Of a stretch of 64,000 nt of DNA, positions 26,511 to 35,399 are shown in pieces. Below the pieces are notes generated by a model. It was not told the DNA's origin, searched no databases, and saw only the letters and a list, made by a program, of their open reading frames with translations. Position 1 is the stretch's first letter; each line of letters starts with the position of its first letter. The DNA is taken from positions 248,001-312,000 of the forward strand of contig CAVTBX010000003.1 of assembly GCA_963733135.1 (NCBI GenBank), written 5' to 3'. This DNA comes from CAVTBX01 sp963733135 (GTDB taxonomy: Bacteria; Actinomycetota; Thermoleophilia; Gaiellales; Gaiellaceae). Made by a program: the position numbers and the translations under genes.

Positions 26511-26539
26511 CTGGCAGGAGCGCTAGCCGCGCGCGGCGC

Positions 26540-26545
26540 TAGCCT
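26540..26545 (+). promoter_or_regulatory. DNA methyltransferase -10 element
   Basis: TAGCCT, 7 nt before ATG 26553 and 4 nt before GTG 26550. The spacing seen at other genes here favours the ATG. Confidence 0.4.
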
Positions 26546-26552
26546 CGATGTG

Positions 26553-27404
26553 ATGCCGGCTCGGCCGACCGAGGACTCGATTCTGCTCGGTGACTGCCTG
26601 GAGCTCCTGCCCAGCTTCGCCGACGAGAGCTTCGCGCTCGCCTATGCCGACCCTCCGTTCAACACCGGCCGGGCCCAGCGCCGGACGACGTTGAGGACGA
26701 TCGCCGACCCCGACGGGGATCGGAACGGCTTCGCGGGGCGACGCTACCGGTCGCGAGTCGTGGCCGAGTCGGAGTACGCCGACAGCTTCGACGACTACCT
26801 CGGCTTCCTGGAGCCTCGCCTCCGGGAGGTTCGGCGCGTGCTTTCCGGCGCGGGCACGCTCTACCTCCATCTGGACTACCGGGAGGCGCACTACGCAAAG
26901 GTGCTCCTCGACGACATCTTCGGGCGCAACTGCTTCCTGAACGAGATCGTATGGGCTTACGACTACGGAGCGCGGCCGCGCCGGCGCTGGCCGGCCAAGC
27001 ACGACACGATCCTCGTCTACGTCAAGGACCGCGACAGGTACTGGTTCGACGCGGCCGAGGTCGAGCGCGAGCCCTACATGGCACCGGGCCTCGTCACGGC
27101 CGAGAAGGCCGCTCGCGGCAAGCTCCCGACGGACGTCTGGTGGCACACGATCGTCTCGCCGACCGGGCGGGAGAAGACCGGCTATCCCACGCAGAAGCCG
27201 GAGGGCATCGTGCGCCGCATGGTGCTCGCGTCGACCCAAGCCGGCGATTGGTGTCTGGATCCCTTCGCAGGGAGCGGCACGCTCGGCGCGGCCGCGGTGG
27301 CTACAGACCGCCGCTTCGTGCTGATCGACACGAGTAGCGACGCGGTGAGCGTGATGCGTGCTCGGCTCGAAAAGGTGTCAAAAGCTGTTGCAAGCTCACG
27401 TTGA
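26553..27404 (+). CDS. Orphan DNA methyltransferase (beta class, DPPF motif)
   Basis: A 283-residue amino-methyltransferase. The catalytic motif YADPPFNTG comes early (about residue 30) and the SAM-binding FxGxG motif DPFAGSGTLGAAA late (about 235), the order of the beta class. DPPF suggests N6-adenine, though N4-cytosine is not excluded. WAYDYGARPRRRWPAKHDTILVY resembles the substrate-loop region of type III and CcrM-like enzymes. No restriction gene flanks it, so it looks solitary and may have an epigenetic role. A GTG three bases upstream is an alternative start. Confidence 0.85.
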   Translation: MPARPTEDSILLGDCLELLPSFADESFALAYADPPFNTGRAQRRTTLRTIADPDGDRNGFAGRRYRSRVVAESEYADSFDDYLGFLEPRLREVRRVLSGAGTLYLHLDYREAHYAKVLLDDIFGRNCFLNEIVWAYDYGARPRRRWPAKHDTILVYVKDRDRYWFDAAEVEREPYMAPGLVTAEKAARGKLPTDVWWHTIVSPTGREKTGYPTQKPEGIVRRMVLASTQAGDWCLDPFAGSGTLGAAAVATDRRFVLIDTSSDAVSVMRARLEKVSKAVASSR

Positions 27405-27421
27405 GGCCGGTGTTCCGTAGG

Positions 27422-27447
27422 GTTTACACCCGAGCGCTCGAGGGGAT
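27422..27447 (+). promoter_or_regulatory. Possible stress-sigma (SigB/SigF-like) promoter
   Basis: GTTT (27422-27425) is followed after 16 nt by GGGGAT (27442-27447), close to the GTTT-N14-17-GGGTAT pattern of SigB/SigF promoters. It lies 27 nt before an anti-sigma-like gene, where autoregulation is common. The match is short, so support is moderate. Confidence 0.35.
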
Positions 27448-27473
27448 TCAGACTCGTCGGCCGAAGCGGAAGG

Positions 27474-27899
27474 GTGGAACGTGACGTGAGCACAAACGGC
27501 GCGGGCGTCGTGCAGCTGTCGATACCGGCCAAGGCCGAGTACATCGTCCTCTGCCGGCTCGCCCTCACGGGCCTCACCCGCAGCCGTCCGCTCGACCCGG
27601 AGGTGCTCGCCGACCTGAAGCTCGCGCTCACCGAGGCTTGTTCCAACTCGGTTCGCCACGCCTACGAGGCTGGCAGAGCCGGGACGGTAGAGGTGCGCTA
27701 CGAGCTTGTCGCGGACAGGCTCTCCATCGAGGTGCTCGACGAAGGCTCGGGCTTCGACCCCGAGAACGTGACGAAGGACGACGGAGAGCTCGACGAAGGC
27801 GGGCTCGGCATCGCCATCATCCGGGCGCTCGTCGACGAGCTCGACATCGAGTCGAACGGTGACGGCTCGACGCTCCGCTTCACCAAGTTCCTCGCCTAA
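27474..27899 (+). CDS. RsbW/SpoIIAB-like ATP-binding anti-sigma factor
   Basis: A 141-residue GHKL protein with the N box LKLALTEACSNSVRHAYEAG, G1 VLDEGSGFDP and GGLGIAIIRALVDEL. Such kinases bind and inhibit SigB/SigF-type sigma factors and phosphorylate an anti-anti-sigma partner. No sigma or STAS gene is adjacent. GTG 27474 is taken as the start; GTG 27486 is an alternative. It is followed by two trehalose genes, products typical of a general stress regulon, and preceded by a SigB-like promoter candidate. Confidence 0.8.
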   Translation: MERDVSTNGAGVVQLSIPAKAEYIVLCRLALTGLTRSRPLDPEVLADLKLALTEACSNSVRHAYEAGRAGTVEVRYELVADRLSIEVLDEGSGFDPENVTKDDGELDEGGLGIAIIRALVDELDIESNGDGSTLRFTKFLA

Positions 27900-27918
27900 G
27901 ACCCACCTACCGCACCTG

Positions 27919-27924
27919 TATCCT
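27919..27924 (+). promoter_or_regulatory. treT-like gene -10 element
   Basis: TATCCT, 8 nt before the GTG of the trehalose glycosyltransferase-like gene; leaderless spacing. Confidence 0.4.
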
Positions 27925-27932
27925 CGGCCGCC

Positions 27933-29213
27933 GTGCAGCTTCACCAGGTCAACGTCGGCACCAAGTCCCTAACGGACTATGCGCACATCGCCGGGCGAGG
28001 CCTGATGGATCAGATCAGGGAGCTCGCCGCGCCGCTCGAGGGGAAGCGCGTCCTCCACCTGTCGGCGACCGCCTTCGGCGGCGGCGTGGCCGAGATCAAC
28101 TACACGCTGATCCCGCTCATGCGCGATGCCGGCCTCGAGACCGAGTGGCGGGTGATCGAGGGTCAGGACGAGTTCTTCGATGTCACGAAGGCGATCCACA
28201 ACGGGCTTCAGGGAGACGCGATCGACCTCACCGAGGACGCGAAGAAGATCTTCCTCGAGTACAACCGCCGGAACGCAGAGGCGCTCGACGGCGAGTACGA
28301 CTACGTCATCGTCCACGATCCACAGCCGGCGGGAATGGCCGAGCTTCACCGCTCCGTAGGCAAGCACTGGATCTGGCGCTGTCACATCGACCTCTCCGAG
28401 CCGAACGCCGAGATCCTCGGCTTCCTCCAGCCCATGCTCTGCGCGTACGACGCGACGGTATTTCACCGCAGCGAGTACGTCCCTCCGACGGGCTTGCCGC
28501 CGGCGTACATCTGGCCGCCCGCGATCGACCCGCTGGCGCCCAAGAACATGGCGCTCTCGCCGGAGGACGCCTCCTACATCGTCGACCAGTTCGGCATCGA
28601 CGTCTCACGGCCGCTCGTGACGCAGGTTTCCCGCTTCGACCCCTGGAAGGACCCGCTCGGCGTCATCGAGGCCTGGCGCGCGCTTCGGGGACGGCGTGAC
28701 GACGTCCAGCTCGCGCTCGTCGGATCGATGGCGCACGACGACCCGGAAGGCTGGGAGTACTACAGCCGGACAGTCGCCGCAGCGGACAGCCACCCAGACA
28801 TCTACATCCTCTCGAACCTGAACAACGTGGGGTCGGTCGAGGTCAACGCCTTCCAGGTGCACTCGGCTGCGCTGGTCCAGAAGTCCATCCGCGAAGGCTT
28901 CGGGCTGACGGTCACGGAGGGTCTCTGGAAGGGCCGGCCGATGGTCGCGGGTCGTGTGGGCGGCATCGTCGACCAGATCCAGGAAGGCGAGACAGGCTTT
29001 CTCGTCGACAACGTCGAGGAGTGCACGCAGGCTCTCGACCAGATCCTTGCCGATCCGGAGTCGGCCCGGGCGATGGCACTCAAGGGCAAGGAGTTCGTTC
29101 GCCGCCGCTTCCTGACGCCTCGGCTCCTCCGCGACTGGCTCGCGCTCTTCAACCGCTTGGCCGGCCACGAGACCGGTGAGGCGGAGCTCGTCACCGCCGC
29201 GCAGGCGGGCTGA
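27933..29213 (+). CDS. GT4 glycosyltransferase, trehalose synthase TreT-like
   Basis: A 426-residue GT-B enzyme resembling TreT, which joins NDP-glucose and glucose to make trehalose. The N-terminal half has VLHLSATAFGGGVAEINYTLIPLM and YDYVIVHDPQPAGM. The C-terminal half has the GT4 signature SIREGFGLTVTEGLWKGRPMVAGRVGGI, with both catalytic Glu residues. Fourteen residues near the start (VNVGTKSLTDYAHI) match the TreT family pattern. The otsA gene follows 31 bp later, so two trehalose routes are encoded side by side. Confidence 0.8.
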   Translation: MQLHQVNVGTKSLTDYAHIAGRGLMDQIRELAAPLEGKRVLHLSATAFGGGVAEINYTLIPLMRDAGLETEWRVIEGQDEFFDVTKAIHNGLQGDAIDLTEDAKKIFLEYNRRNAEALDGEYDYVIVHDPQPAGMAELHRSVGKHWIWRCHIDLSEPNAEILGFLQPMLCAYDATVFHRSEYVPPTGLPPAYIWPPAIDPLAPKNMALSPEDASYIVDQFGIDVSRPLVTQVSRFDPWKDPLGVIEAWRALRGRRDDVQLALVGSMAHDDPEGWEYYSRTVAAADSHPDIYILSNLNNVGSVEVNAFQVHSAALVQKSIREGFGLTVTEGLWKGRPMVAGRVGGIVDQIQEGETGFLVDNVEECTQALDQILADPESARAMALKGKEFVRRRFLTPRLLRDWLALFNRLAGHETGEAELVTAAQAG

Positions 29214-29231
29214 CGGGCAACGAGCCGGCAG

Positions 29232-29237
29232 TACCCT
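29232..29237 (+). promoter_or_regulatory. otsA -10 element
   Basis: TACCCT, 7 nt before the otsA ATG; leaderless spacing. Confidence 0.4.
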
Positions 29238-29244
29238 CCCGCGC

Positions 29245-30729
29245 ATGGCGGACCGTCGTCGGCTGATCGTCGTCTCGAACCGCGCACCGGTCTCGTTCGC
29301 GCGCGCGAACGGCGAGCGTGTCGCCAAGCGCGGGGCGGGCGGCCTCGTCACCGCGCTCCGAAGCCTCGTCGACCACCACGACGTGACCTGGATCGCGAGC
29401 GCGATGAGCGACGAGGATCGCGCGGTCGCCGAAGAGGCCGGCCACGAGGCTGTCGACGAGACCCCGCACGGTGGTGCGCCGTATCGGCTTCGTCTCGTGG
29501 CCCACGACGCCGCGGCGTACCACCGCTTCTACAACGTCGTCGCGAACCCCACGCTTTGGTTCGCACAGCACTACCTCTGGGGGCTCGCCGAACAGCCTGT
29601 GCTCGACGCGAGGTTTCAGGTCGCCTGGGAGGACGGCTACGTCGAGGTCAACCGGGCGTTCGCCCAGGTCGTGATCCAGGAGCTCGAAGGTCGGCCAGAC
29701 GCGGCGGTCTTCTTCCACGACTACCACCTCTACGTGGCGCCGGCCTTCGTTCGTGGAGCTCGGCCAGAGGCCACGCTCTCGCACTTCGTCCACATCCCGT
29801 GGCCGGAGTCCGACTACTGGAGCGTGCTGCCCGAGCCGGTTCGAAGGGCTGTGCACGAGGGCTTGCTCGCCAACGACGTCGTCGGCTTCCACACGGCGCG
29901 CTGGGTGCGTAACTTCCTCCGTAGCTGCCAGGACGTGCTCGGGGCCGAGGCGGATTTCGAGCGTGGCGAGACGACCTGCGGCGACCGTACGGTTGCGGTG
30001 CGGGCGACGCCGATCTCGGTCGACGCGGAGGAGTTCGCCGAGCTCGCGCAGAGCGATGCCGTGCTCGAAGCCGAGCGCGCGCTCGAGTCGGCTCGCCCTG
30101 AACGCCTTGTCGTCCGGGTCGACCGGACCGACCCGTCGAAGAACGTCGTGCGCGGCTTCCGTGCGTTCGAGCTCTTCCTCGAGGAGCATCCGGAGTGGCA
30201 CGGCCGCGTGGTCATGCTCGCGCTCCTCGACCCGTCGCGGCAGGGCATCTCCGAGTACGCCGAGTATCTCGACGCCATCCGCCGGGCCGCCCGCGAGGTG
30301 AACGATCGCTTCGGGCGCGCGGACTGGACGCCGCTCGACCTCCGGATCGGCGACGACTTCCCCGGCTCCGTCGCCGCCTACAAGCAGTTCGACGTGCTTC
30401 TCGTCAACGCGATCTTCGACGGCCTCAACCTGGTCGCGAAGGAGGCGCCGCTCGTCAACGAGCGCGACGGCGTGGTCGTCCTCTCCGAGAACACGGGCGC
30501 ATTCGAGGAGCTTGCCGAGTGGGTGCTGCCGGTCAATCCGTTCGACGTCGCCGGCCAGGCGCGCGCGCTCTCCGAGGCGCTCGAGCTGCCGGAGGGGGAG
30601 CGCCGCCGCCGCCGCGCGGCGATCTGTTCCTGGGTCCGGGAGCACGACGTCGAGCGCTGGATCCGCCTTCAGCTTGATGCGATCGACCAGGCTCGGGAGC
30701 GGGCCGGACGTACACTCGAAGCGTTATGA
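29245..30729 (+). CDS. otsA: Trehalose-6-phosphate synthase
   Basis: A 494-residue GT20 enzyme making trehalose-6-phosphate from UDP- or ADP-glucose and glucose-6-phosphate. Motifs in order: [26 protein letters not shown] site (FFHDYHLY), [34 protein letters not shown] and [31 protein letters not shown] 29245 fits the family N-terminus, although the frame is open upstream. No otsB phosphatase gene is seen nearby. The stop overlaps the moaC start by 4 nt, an unexpected coupling to molybdenum cofactor genes. Confidence 0.92.
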   Translation: MADRRRLIVVSNRAPVSFARANGERVAKRGAGGLVTALRSLVDHHDVTWIASAMSDEDRAVAEEAGHEAVDETPHGGAPYRLRLVAHDAAAYHRFYNVVANPTLWFAQHYLWGLAEQPVLDARFQVAWEDGYVEVNRAFAQVVIQELEGRPDAAVFFHDYHLYVAPAFVRGARPEATLSHFVHIPWPESDYWSVLPEPVRRAVHEGLLANDVVGFHTARWVRNFLRSCQDVLGAEADFERGETTCGDRTVAVRATPISVDAEEFAELAQSDAVLEAERALESARPERLVVRVDRTDPSKNVVRGFRAFELFLEEHPEWHGRVVMLALLDPSRQGISEYAEYLDAIRRAAREVNDRFGRADWTPLDLRIGDDFPGSVAAYKQFDVLLVNAIFDGLNLVAKEAPLVNERDGVVVLSENTGAFEELAEWVLPVNPFDVAGQARALSEALELPEGERRRRRAAICSWVREHDVERWIRLQLDAIDQARERAGRTLEAL

Positions 30730-31184
30730 CGACGCCCGAGCCCACGCTCAGCCACGTCGACGAGGCAGGAGGCGTCCACATGGTGGACGTGGGTGCGAAG
30801 CCCGTGACGCGGCGGCGGGCGACGGCGAGGGCGTTCGTCCGCATGCGGCCCGAGACGTCGGCGCAACTCGGCTCGCTTCCGAAGGGCGACGCCCTGACGA
30901 CTGCCCAGATCGCCGGGATCATGGCCGCCAAGCGGACCGCGGAGCTGATCCCCCTCTGCCATCCGCTCCCCCTCAGCTCGGTGGACGTCGAGCTCCGCGT
31001 CGAGGGGAGCGGCGTGGCGATCCAGGCGAGCGCGGAAACCGCGGCACAGACCGGTGTCGAGATGGAGGCGCTCACCGCCGCTGCCGTGGCCGCGCTCACG
31101 GTCTACGACATGGCGAAGGCGGTCGACAAGGAGATGGTCGTCGAGGACGTCCGGCTGGTCGAGAAGACGAAGGAACCTGCGTGA
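30726..31184 (+). CDS. moaC: Cyclic pyranopterin monophosphate synthase MoaC
   Basis: A 152-residue MoaC, acting with MoaA to turn GTP into cyclic pyranopterin monophosphate. It has the N-terminal [21 protein letters not shown], the active-site [10 protein letters not shown] and the C-terminal [28 protein letters not shown]. It overlaps otsA and moaB by 4 nt each. Confidence 0.95.
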   Translation: MTTPEPTLSHVDEAGGVHMVDVGAKPVTRRRATARAFVRMRPETSAQLGSLPKGDALTTAQIAGIMAAKRTAELIPLCHPLPLSSVDVELRVEGSGVAIQASAETAAQTGVEMEALTAAAVAALTVYDMAKAVDKEMVVEDVRLVEKTKEPA

Positions 31185-31660
31185 GGGCTGCCGTCCTGAC
31201 GGTTTCCGATGGCGTGGCGGCAGGCGTGCGGGAGGATACGAGCGGCGACCTGCTCGACGAGCTCCTCGCCGGCGACGGCTTCGACGTCGAGCGCGTCGTC
31301 GTCCCGGATGAGTCGGATCAGATCGGCGCTGCCCTCCGCGAACTGGCGGAGCGCGCCGAGCTCATCCTCACGACTGGCGGCACTGGGGTGGCGTCCCGCG
31401 ACGTGACACCCGAGGCGACGAAGAGCGTCGTAGACCGCGAGGTGCCGGGCATCCAGGAGGCAATTCGCGCCGACAGTCTCGCGAAGACGCCGCACGCGCT
31501 GCTCTCCCGCGGCGCTGCGGGGACGCTCGGGCGGACGCTCGTTGTCAATCTTCCAGGTTCGAACGGTGGCTGTCGCGACGGCTACGCGGTGCTCCGGCCC
31601 GCGCTCGAGCATGGGCTCCAGCTGCTCGCGGACAAGGCGACGACGCACCGACAGACATGA
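31181..31660 (+). CDS. moaB: Molybdenum cofactor biosynthesis protein MoaB/MogA
   Basis: A 159-residue MoaB/Mog-like molybdopterin adenylyltransferase, which activates molybdopterin for MoeA. It shows [18 protein letters not shown], the MPT-binding [17 protein letters not shown] and [14 protein letters not shown] 31181 overlaps the moaC stop. The ATG of the following phosphoesterase overlaps its own stop, continuing the coupled chain. Confidence 0.9.
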   Translation: MRAAVLTVSDGVAAGVREDTSGDLLDELLAGDGFDVERVVVPDESDQIGAALRELAERAELILTTGGTGVASRDVTPEATKSVVDREVPGIQEAIRADSLAKTPHALLSRGAAGTLGRTLVVNLPGSNGGCRDGYAVLRPALEHGLQLLADKATTHRQT

Positions 31661-32358
31661 AGGTCGCAGCGCTCTGCGACGTGCACGGCAACCTCGAGGC
31701 GCTCGAGGCTGTGCTCGCCGAGCTCGAGCACGAGGACGTCGATGCGATCGTGCTCGGCGGTGACATTGTCGCCGGCCCGCAGCCGGCAGAGACGCTTGCG
31801 CGTGCCGAGCAGCTGGGCGATCGGGCGCTCTTCGTCCGCGGGAACACCGACCGCGAGCCGGGCGACTGGGTCGCCGAGCGTCTTAACGAGGAGCAGCTGG
31901 TGCACCTCGCCGGGCTACCCGACACGCAGACACTCGACGTGGACGGTCTCGGGCCGACCCTCTTCTGCCACGGGTCTCCTCGGTCGGATACCGAGATCCT
32001 GACCGCGGTCACGACCGACGAGCGCCTGCGAGAGATCCTCGCCGGCGTGGACGAGGCGGTCGTTGTCTGTGGGCACACCCACCACCAGTTCGATCGGCTG
32101 GTCGACGGAGTCCGCGTCGTGAACGCTGGCTCGGTCGGGATGGCCTACGAGGGCCGGCCCGGTGCCTACTGGGCGCTGCTCGGGCCCGACGTGGAGCTGC
32201 GCCGGTCCGAGTACGACTACGAGGCTGCGGAGGACGTGCTGCGGGCGAGCGGCTTTCCGGACGCCGCCGAGTACGCAGAGACTCATTACAGAAACCCGCC
32301 GACGGCGCTCGAGGTGGCCGAGTACTTCGAGCGTCAGGCCCTTGAGGGCGCACAATGA
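31657..32358 (+). CDS. Calcineurin-like metallophosphoesterase (YfcE/MJ0936 type)
   Basis: A 233-residue phosphodiesterase of the small MPE family. Metal-site motifs are all present: DVHGNLEALEAV, GGDIVAGP, GNTDRE and CGHTHHQFDR. The substrate is not known; family members hydrolyse cyclic nucleotides or model diesters. It is embedded in a chain of 4-nt overlaps between moaB and ccmA. Confidence 0.85.
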   Translation: MKVAALCDVHGNLEALEAVLAELEHEDVDAIVLGGDIVAGPQPAETLARAEQLGDRALFVRGNTDREPGDWVAERLNEEQLVHLAGLPDTQTLDVDGLGPTLFCHGSPRSDTEILTAVTTDERLREILAGVDEAVVVCGHTHHQFDRLVDGVRVVNAGSVGMAYEGRPGAYWALLGPDVELRRSEYDYEAAEDVLRASGFPDAAEYAETHYRNPPTALEVAEYFERQALEGAQ

Positions 32359-32942
32359 TCCGGGCGCGCGGGCTCGAGCGGCGCTTCGGTGACAAGCGTG
32401 TCATCCGTGGGCTCGACCTCGATGTCGGGGACCGCGATCTCCTGCTCGTCACTGGGCCGAACGGCTCGGGGAAGTCGACGCTCCTCGGGCTCTGCGCCGG
32501 CCTACTCGCCCCGACTCGCGGCACGCTGGAGGTCGAGGTCGACCGTGGCCAGGTCGGCTACCTGGCCCACGAGCCGCTCGTGTATCGGGAGCTCACCGCG
32601 CTCGAGAACCTGGAGCTCTACGGGCGGCTCTACCGTGTGCAGGAGCGGCGGGAACGAAGCGGGATGCTGCTCGAGCGGTTCGGGCTTTGGGAGTCGAGGC
32701 ACGAGCGCGTCTCCGCGTTCTCGCGAGGGATGACGCAGCGCCTCGCCCTGTGCCGCACGCTCTTGCACGAGCCGCGGCTCGTCCTTCTCGACGAGCCCTA
32801 CTCGGGGCTCGACTCCGACGGCGGGGCGCTGCTCGACGACGAGCTCGGCGCGCTCGCGGGAACGCGCGCTGTTCTCGTCTCGACACACGACCCGGAGCGC
32901 GTCGCACCGCTTGCGAGCGCCCGTCTGGAGCTCGCCGCATGA
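32355..32942 (+). CDS. ccmA: Haem exporter ATP-binding protein CcmA
   Basis: A 195-residue ABC ATPase with Walker A VTGPNGSGKSTLL, signature FSRGMTQRLALCR, Walker B RLVLLDEPYSGLD and the switch His in VSTHD. CcmA energises release of haem-loaded CcmE during System I cytochrome c maturation. It overlaps ccmB by 4 nt. No ccmE, ccmF or ccmH is present in the window. Confidence 0.88.
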   Translation: MIRARGLERRFGDKRVIRGLDLDVGDRDLLLVTGPNGSGKSTLLGLCAGLLAPTRGTLEVEVDRGQVGYLAHEPLVYRELTALENLELYGRLYRVQERRERSGMLLERFGLWESRHERVSAFSRGMTQRLALCRTLLHEPRLVLLDEPYSGLDSDGGALLDDELGALAGTRAVLVSTHDPERVAPLASARLELAA

Positions 32943-33577
32943 CCTACGCGGCCGACGTTCTCGCGCTCGCGCGCAAGGACCTCATCCTCGAGCTGCGCGG
33001 CCGCGACACCGTGCCGGCCATGCTCCTCTTCGTCGTCTCGGCGCTCGTGATCTTCCGGTTCGCGCTTCCGGCCGACGCCTCGGACCTCGCCGCGCAGGGC
33101 CTCCTCTGGATCGCACTCGTCTTCACCGCCCTCCTCGGCCTCACCCGCTCGTTCGCCGCCGAGCGCGAGCAGCGGCTCCTCGACGGGCTCGTCCTCGCGC
33201 CGTGCGACCGGAGTGCCATCTGGCTGGGGAAGGGGATCAGCGTCCTCGCCTTCCTCCTCCTGGCCGAGGCGATCGCCCTCCCGGCCTTCGCGCTCTTCTT
33301 CGCGCCGGTCGATGCCACGCTCGTCGCGGCCGTGCTGCTCGCCGATGTCGGGATCGCCGCCGTCGGCACGCTCCTCTCGGCCATGGCCGCCGCCAGCCGC
33401 GCCAGAGAGCTCCTGCTCCCCCTCCTCTTCCTGCCGCTCGCGATCCCGATCGTCGTCGGCGGCGTCGGGGCCTCCGTCTCGGACGACCCCGGCCGCTACC
33501 TCGGCTTCCTCGGCCTCTACGACGCGCTCTTCACAGTCCTGGCCTGGGCGACCTTCGAGTACGTCGTAACCGAGTAG
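32939..33577 (+). CDS. ccmB: Haem exporter permease CcmB
   Basis: A 212-residue membrane protein with about six hydrophobic segments. It shows the CcmB opening ALARKDLILELRGRDTVPAMLLF, the charged loop FAAEREQRLLDGLVLAPCDRSAIWLGK and LLLPLLFLPLAIPIVVGGV. It forms the membrane part of the CcmAB complex. Start ATG 32939 overlaps the ccmA stop. A palindrome and a three-hairpin repeat lie between it and ccmC. Confidence 0.9.
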   Translation: MTYAADVLALARKDLILELRGRDTVPAMLLFVVSALVIFRFALPADASDLAAQGLLWIALVFTALLGLTRSFAAEREQRLLDGLVLAPCDRSAIWLGKGISVLAFLLLAEAIALPAFALFFAPVDATLVAAVLLADVGIAAVGTLLSAMAAASRARELLLPLLFLPLAIPIVVGGVGASVSDDPGRYLGFLGLYDALFTVLAWATFEYVVTE

Positions 33578-33595
33578 GGCGAGGCATGCCTCGCC
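33578..33595. repeat. GCGAGGCATGCCTCGC palindrome, copy 2
   Basis: Arms GGCGAGGCA and TGCCTCGCC form a perfect 18-nt palindrome directly after the ccmB stop. It shares its 16-nt core with 10195-10222 and 57883-57902. Confidence 0.65.
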
Positions 33596-33611
33596 GCGGC
33601 GCGCGGGAAAC

Positions 33612-33684
33612 GGAACGGCTCTTCGCCGTTCCTCCATACGAATCGCACGAAAGGCGGTGCGATTCGCCCGGCCGCTGCACGGCC
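33612..33684 (+). repeat. Three-hairpin intergenic repeat, copy A
   Basis: Stem 1 is GGAACGGC/GCCGTTCC (33612-33619 with 33625-33632). The linker is TCCATA. Stem 2 is CGAATCGCAC/GTGCGATTCG (33639-33648 with 33657-33666), loop GAAAGGCG. CCC follows, then stem 3 GGCCG/CGGCC (33670-33674 with 33680-33684). It lies in the 150-bp gap between ccmB and ccmC. Copies occur at 45282 (inverted) and 46968. Confidence 0.7.
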
Positions 33685-33727
33685 TCCGGCACCGCGATCT
33701 GCCGTTTTTGCGATCCTGTCTCTGCGC

Positions 33728-34417
33728 GTGACGTCCTTCCGGCAAAACCAGGCTGTCGTGTTCTCGGGTGCGGCGCTCGTGCTCCTACTCGCAGGGTCGG
33801 CGTTCGCGTTCTATTGGGTGCCGATGGCGCCGATCGAGGGGTTCCGGCAGCGCATCTTCTACATCCACGTGCCCGTCGCGCTGACTGCTTACGCGGCGTT
33901 CTTCTGGGCCGCCTGGAAGGCGCTTCGGCTCCTCTGGACGCGCGAGGAGCGCTACGACCTCGAGAGCTACACGGCGGTTCACATGGGCGTGATATTCGGC
34001 GTCCTCACGCTCGTGACCGGGTCGATCTGGGCGCGGACGTCGTGGGGCGTGTGGTGGAGCTGGGGCGAGCGGCAGCTCGTCCTCTTCCTCGTCCTCTTCC
34101 TCTTCTACTCCGCCTACTTCATGCTTCGCTACTCGACCGAGCCTGGGCCGAGGCGCGCGAACATGTCGGCGGTCTACGCGCTCTTCGGGGTTGTCCTGAT
34201 CCCGGTCAGCTTCCTCGCGATTCGGCTCGCCGAAGGGCTCATCCACCCGGTTGTCTTCGACCGGAACGTGGACGAGAATCTGGCCTCGAGCCAGATCGTG
34301 ACCTTCCTCGTCTGTTTGGCCGGGACGCTTACGCTCGCCGGTGCGCTCTACTCGAACGAGCTCCGTGGCAAGCGGCTCGACGCGCGCCTGCGTGAGCTCC
34401 GTGAGGCCGCGGCGTGA
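33728..34417 (+). CDS. ccmC: Haem transporter / cytochrome c assembly protein CcmC
   Basis: A 229-residue membrane protein with about six transmembrane segments. It carries the tryptophan-rich haem-handling motif TSWGVWWSWGERQ and flanking His residues in YIHVPVA and YTAVHMGV. CcmC loads haem onto CcmE. GTG 33728 is the start. It overlaps ccmD by 4 nt. Confidence 0.92.
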   Translation: MTSFRQNQAVVFSGAALVLLLAGSAFAFYWVPMAPIEGFRQRIFYIHVPVALTAYAAFFWAAWKALRLLWTREERYDLESYTAVHMGVIFGVLTLVTGSIWARTSWGVWWSWGERQLVLFLVLFLFYSAYFMLRYSTEPGPRRANMSAVYALFGVVLIPVSFLAIRLAEGLIHPVVFDRNVDENLASSQIVTFLVCLAGTLTLAGALYSNELRGKRLDARLRELREAAA

Positions 34418-34605
34418 GCTCGGCCGAGAAATACGTCACGGCCGCCTATCTCGTCGTTCTCGGCGTGATCCTGACCTGGATCGCCATCCACGCCTTCCGG
34501 CTCCAGCGGCTCGACCGCGAGGTGCGCGAGCTCGAGCGGCGCGAGGCGAGACCAGAGCCAGAGTCTGAGCCCGATCGTGAGGTCGTGGAGGCGAGCCGCC
34601 GGTGA
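34414..34605 (+). CDS. ccmD: Cytochrome c maturation protein CcmD
   Basis: A 63-residue protein with one transmembrane helix (about 6-26, YVTAAYLVVLGVILTWIAIHAF) and a charged tail (LDREVRELERREARPEP). Size, topology and position after ccmC identify CcmD, which helps release haem-CcmE from CcmABC. Sequence alone would not suffice, because the family is very short and variable. It overlaps both neighbours by 4 nt. Confidence 0.82.
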   Translation: MSSAEKYVTAAYLVVLGVILTWIAIHAFRLQRLDREVRELERREARPEPESEPDREVVEASRR

Positions 34606-35399
34606 CCGAGGCGGCGCTCGTCCTCTTCTGGCCTGCCGCGTTCGCGTACGGCGAGGCGGCGCTCGCCTATGCCGGCGAGGTCGTGCGGCCAGGGCGGGCC
34701 AGGCGGCTTGCGATCTGGGGCGTTCGCATCGGCTGGCTCGCACAGACGGCGCTCCTCCTCGCCCAGGCCGCGAGCACCGACGGGTTCCCGTGGGGGACGT
34801 GGGCCGGGTCGCTGAACCTCTTCGTTTGGATGTGCGTCGCTGCCTATCTCGTCTGGGGTTGCCGGAGCTCCTATGCGCTGCTCGGCCTGGGCGTCATGCC
34901 CTTGGCGCTCGCCCTCTTCGTGCTCGCGTGGGCGGCCGGCGGCGCCGGAGCGGTGCCCCGGAGCGAGTTCGGGGACGCGTTCCTCGCGGCGCACGTGGGG
35001 CTCGTCCTCGCCGCGTTCGCGGGGTTCACGCTCGCCGCCGTGCTCGCAGGCCTGTACCTCTGGCAGGAGCGGCGGCTCAAACGCAGGGCGCCCGGCGTTC
35101 TGCGCCTCCGGGCGCCGTCGCTCGCCTCGCTCGACCGGCTGACTGCGCGAACAATCGCGGTCGCGCTTCCACTGCTGACTGTCGGGCTCGGCATTGGTTT
35201 TGCCAGGCTCGAGGCCGAGGGCGGCGGGTTCGACGCGGTGATCGGGCTCGCGCTGGTCGCCTGGCTTCTCTACGCGGGCTTCCTGGCGGCCCGGCTCGAG
35301 CTCGGCTGGCGTGGCCGGCGAACTGCGTGGCTCGCGCTGACCGGTTTCCTCGTGGTCATCGTCCTCCGGCTGGCGGTCACGCCGCTTACGCACTTTTAG
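34602..35399 (+). CDS. CcsA/HemX-like cytochrome c assembly membrane protein
   Basis: A 265-residue protein with eight hydrophobic segments, similar in layout to HemX/CcsA proteins (PF01578). A W-rich loop lies in GFPWGTWAGSLNLFVWMCVAAY, and AAHVGLVLAAFAGFTLAAVLAGLYLWQER carries a conserved His. HemX modulates GluTR levels in Bacillus, and CcsA handles haem in System II. Location between ccmD and hemA fits either. Its stop codon forms the first bases of a long stem that reaches the hemA ribosome-binding site. Confidence 0.75.
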   Translation: MTEAALVLFWPAAFAYGEAALAYAGEVVRPGRARRLAIWGVRIGWLAQTALLLAQAASTDGFPWGTWAGSLNLFVWMCVAAYLVWGCRSSYALLGLGVMPLALALFVLAWAAGGAGAVPRSEFGDAFLAAHVGLVLAAFAGFTLAAVLAGLYLWQERRLKRRAPGVLRLRAPSLASLDRLTARTIAVALPLLTVGLGIGFARLEAEGGGFDAVIGLALVAWLLYAGFLAARLELGWRGRRTAWLALTGFLVVIVLRLAVTPLTHF

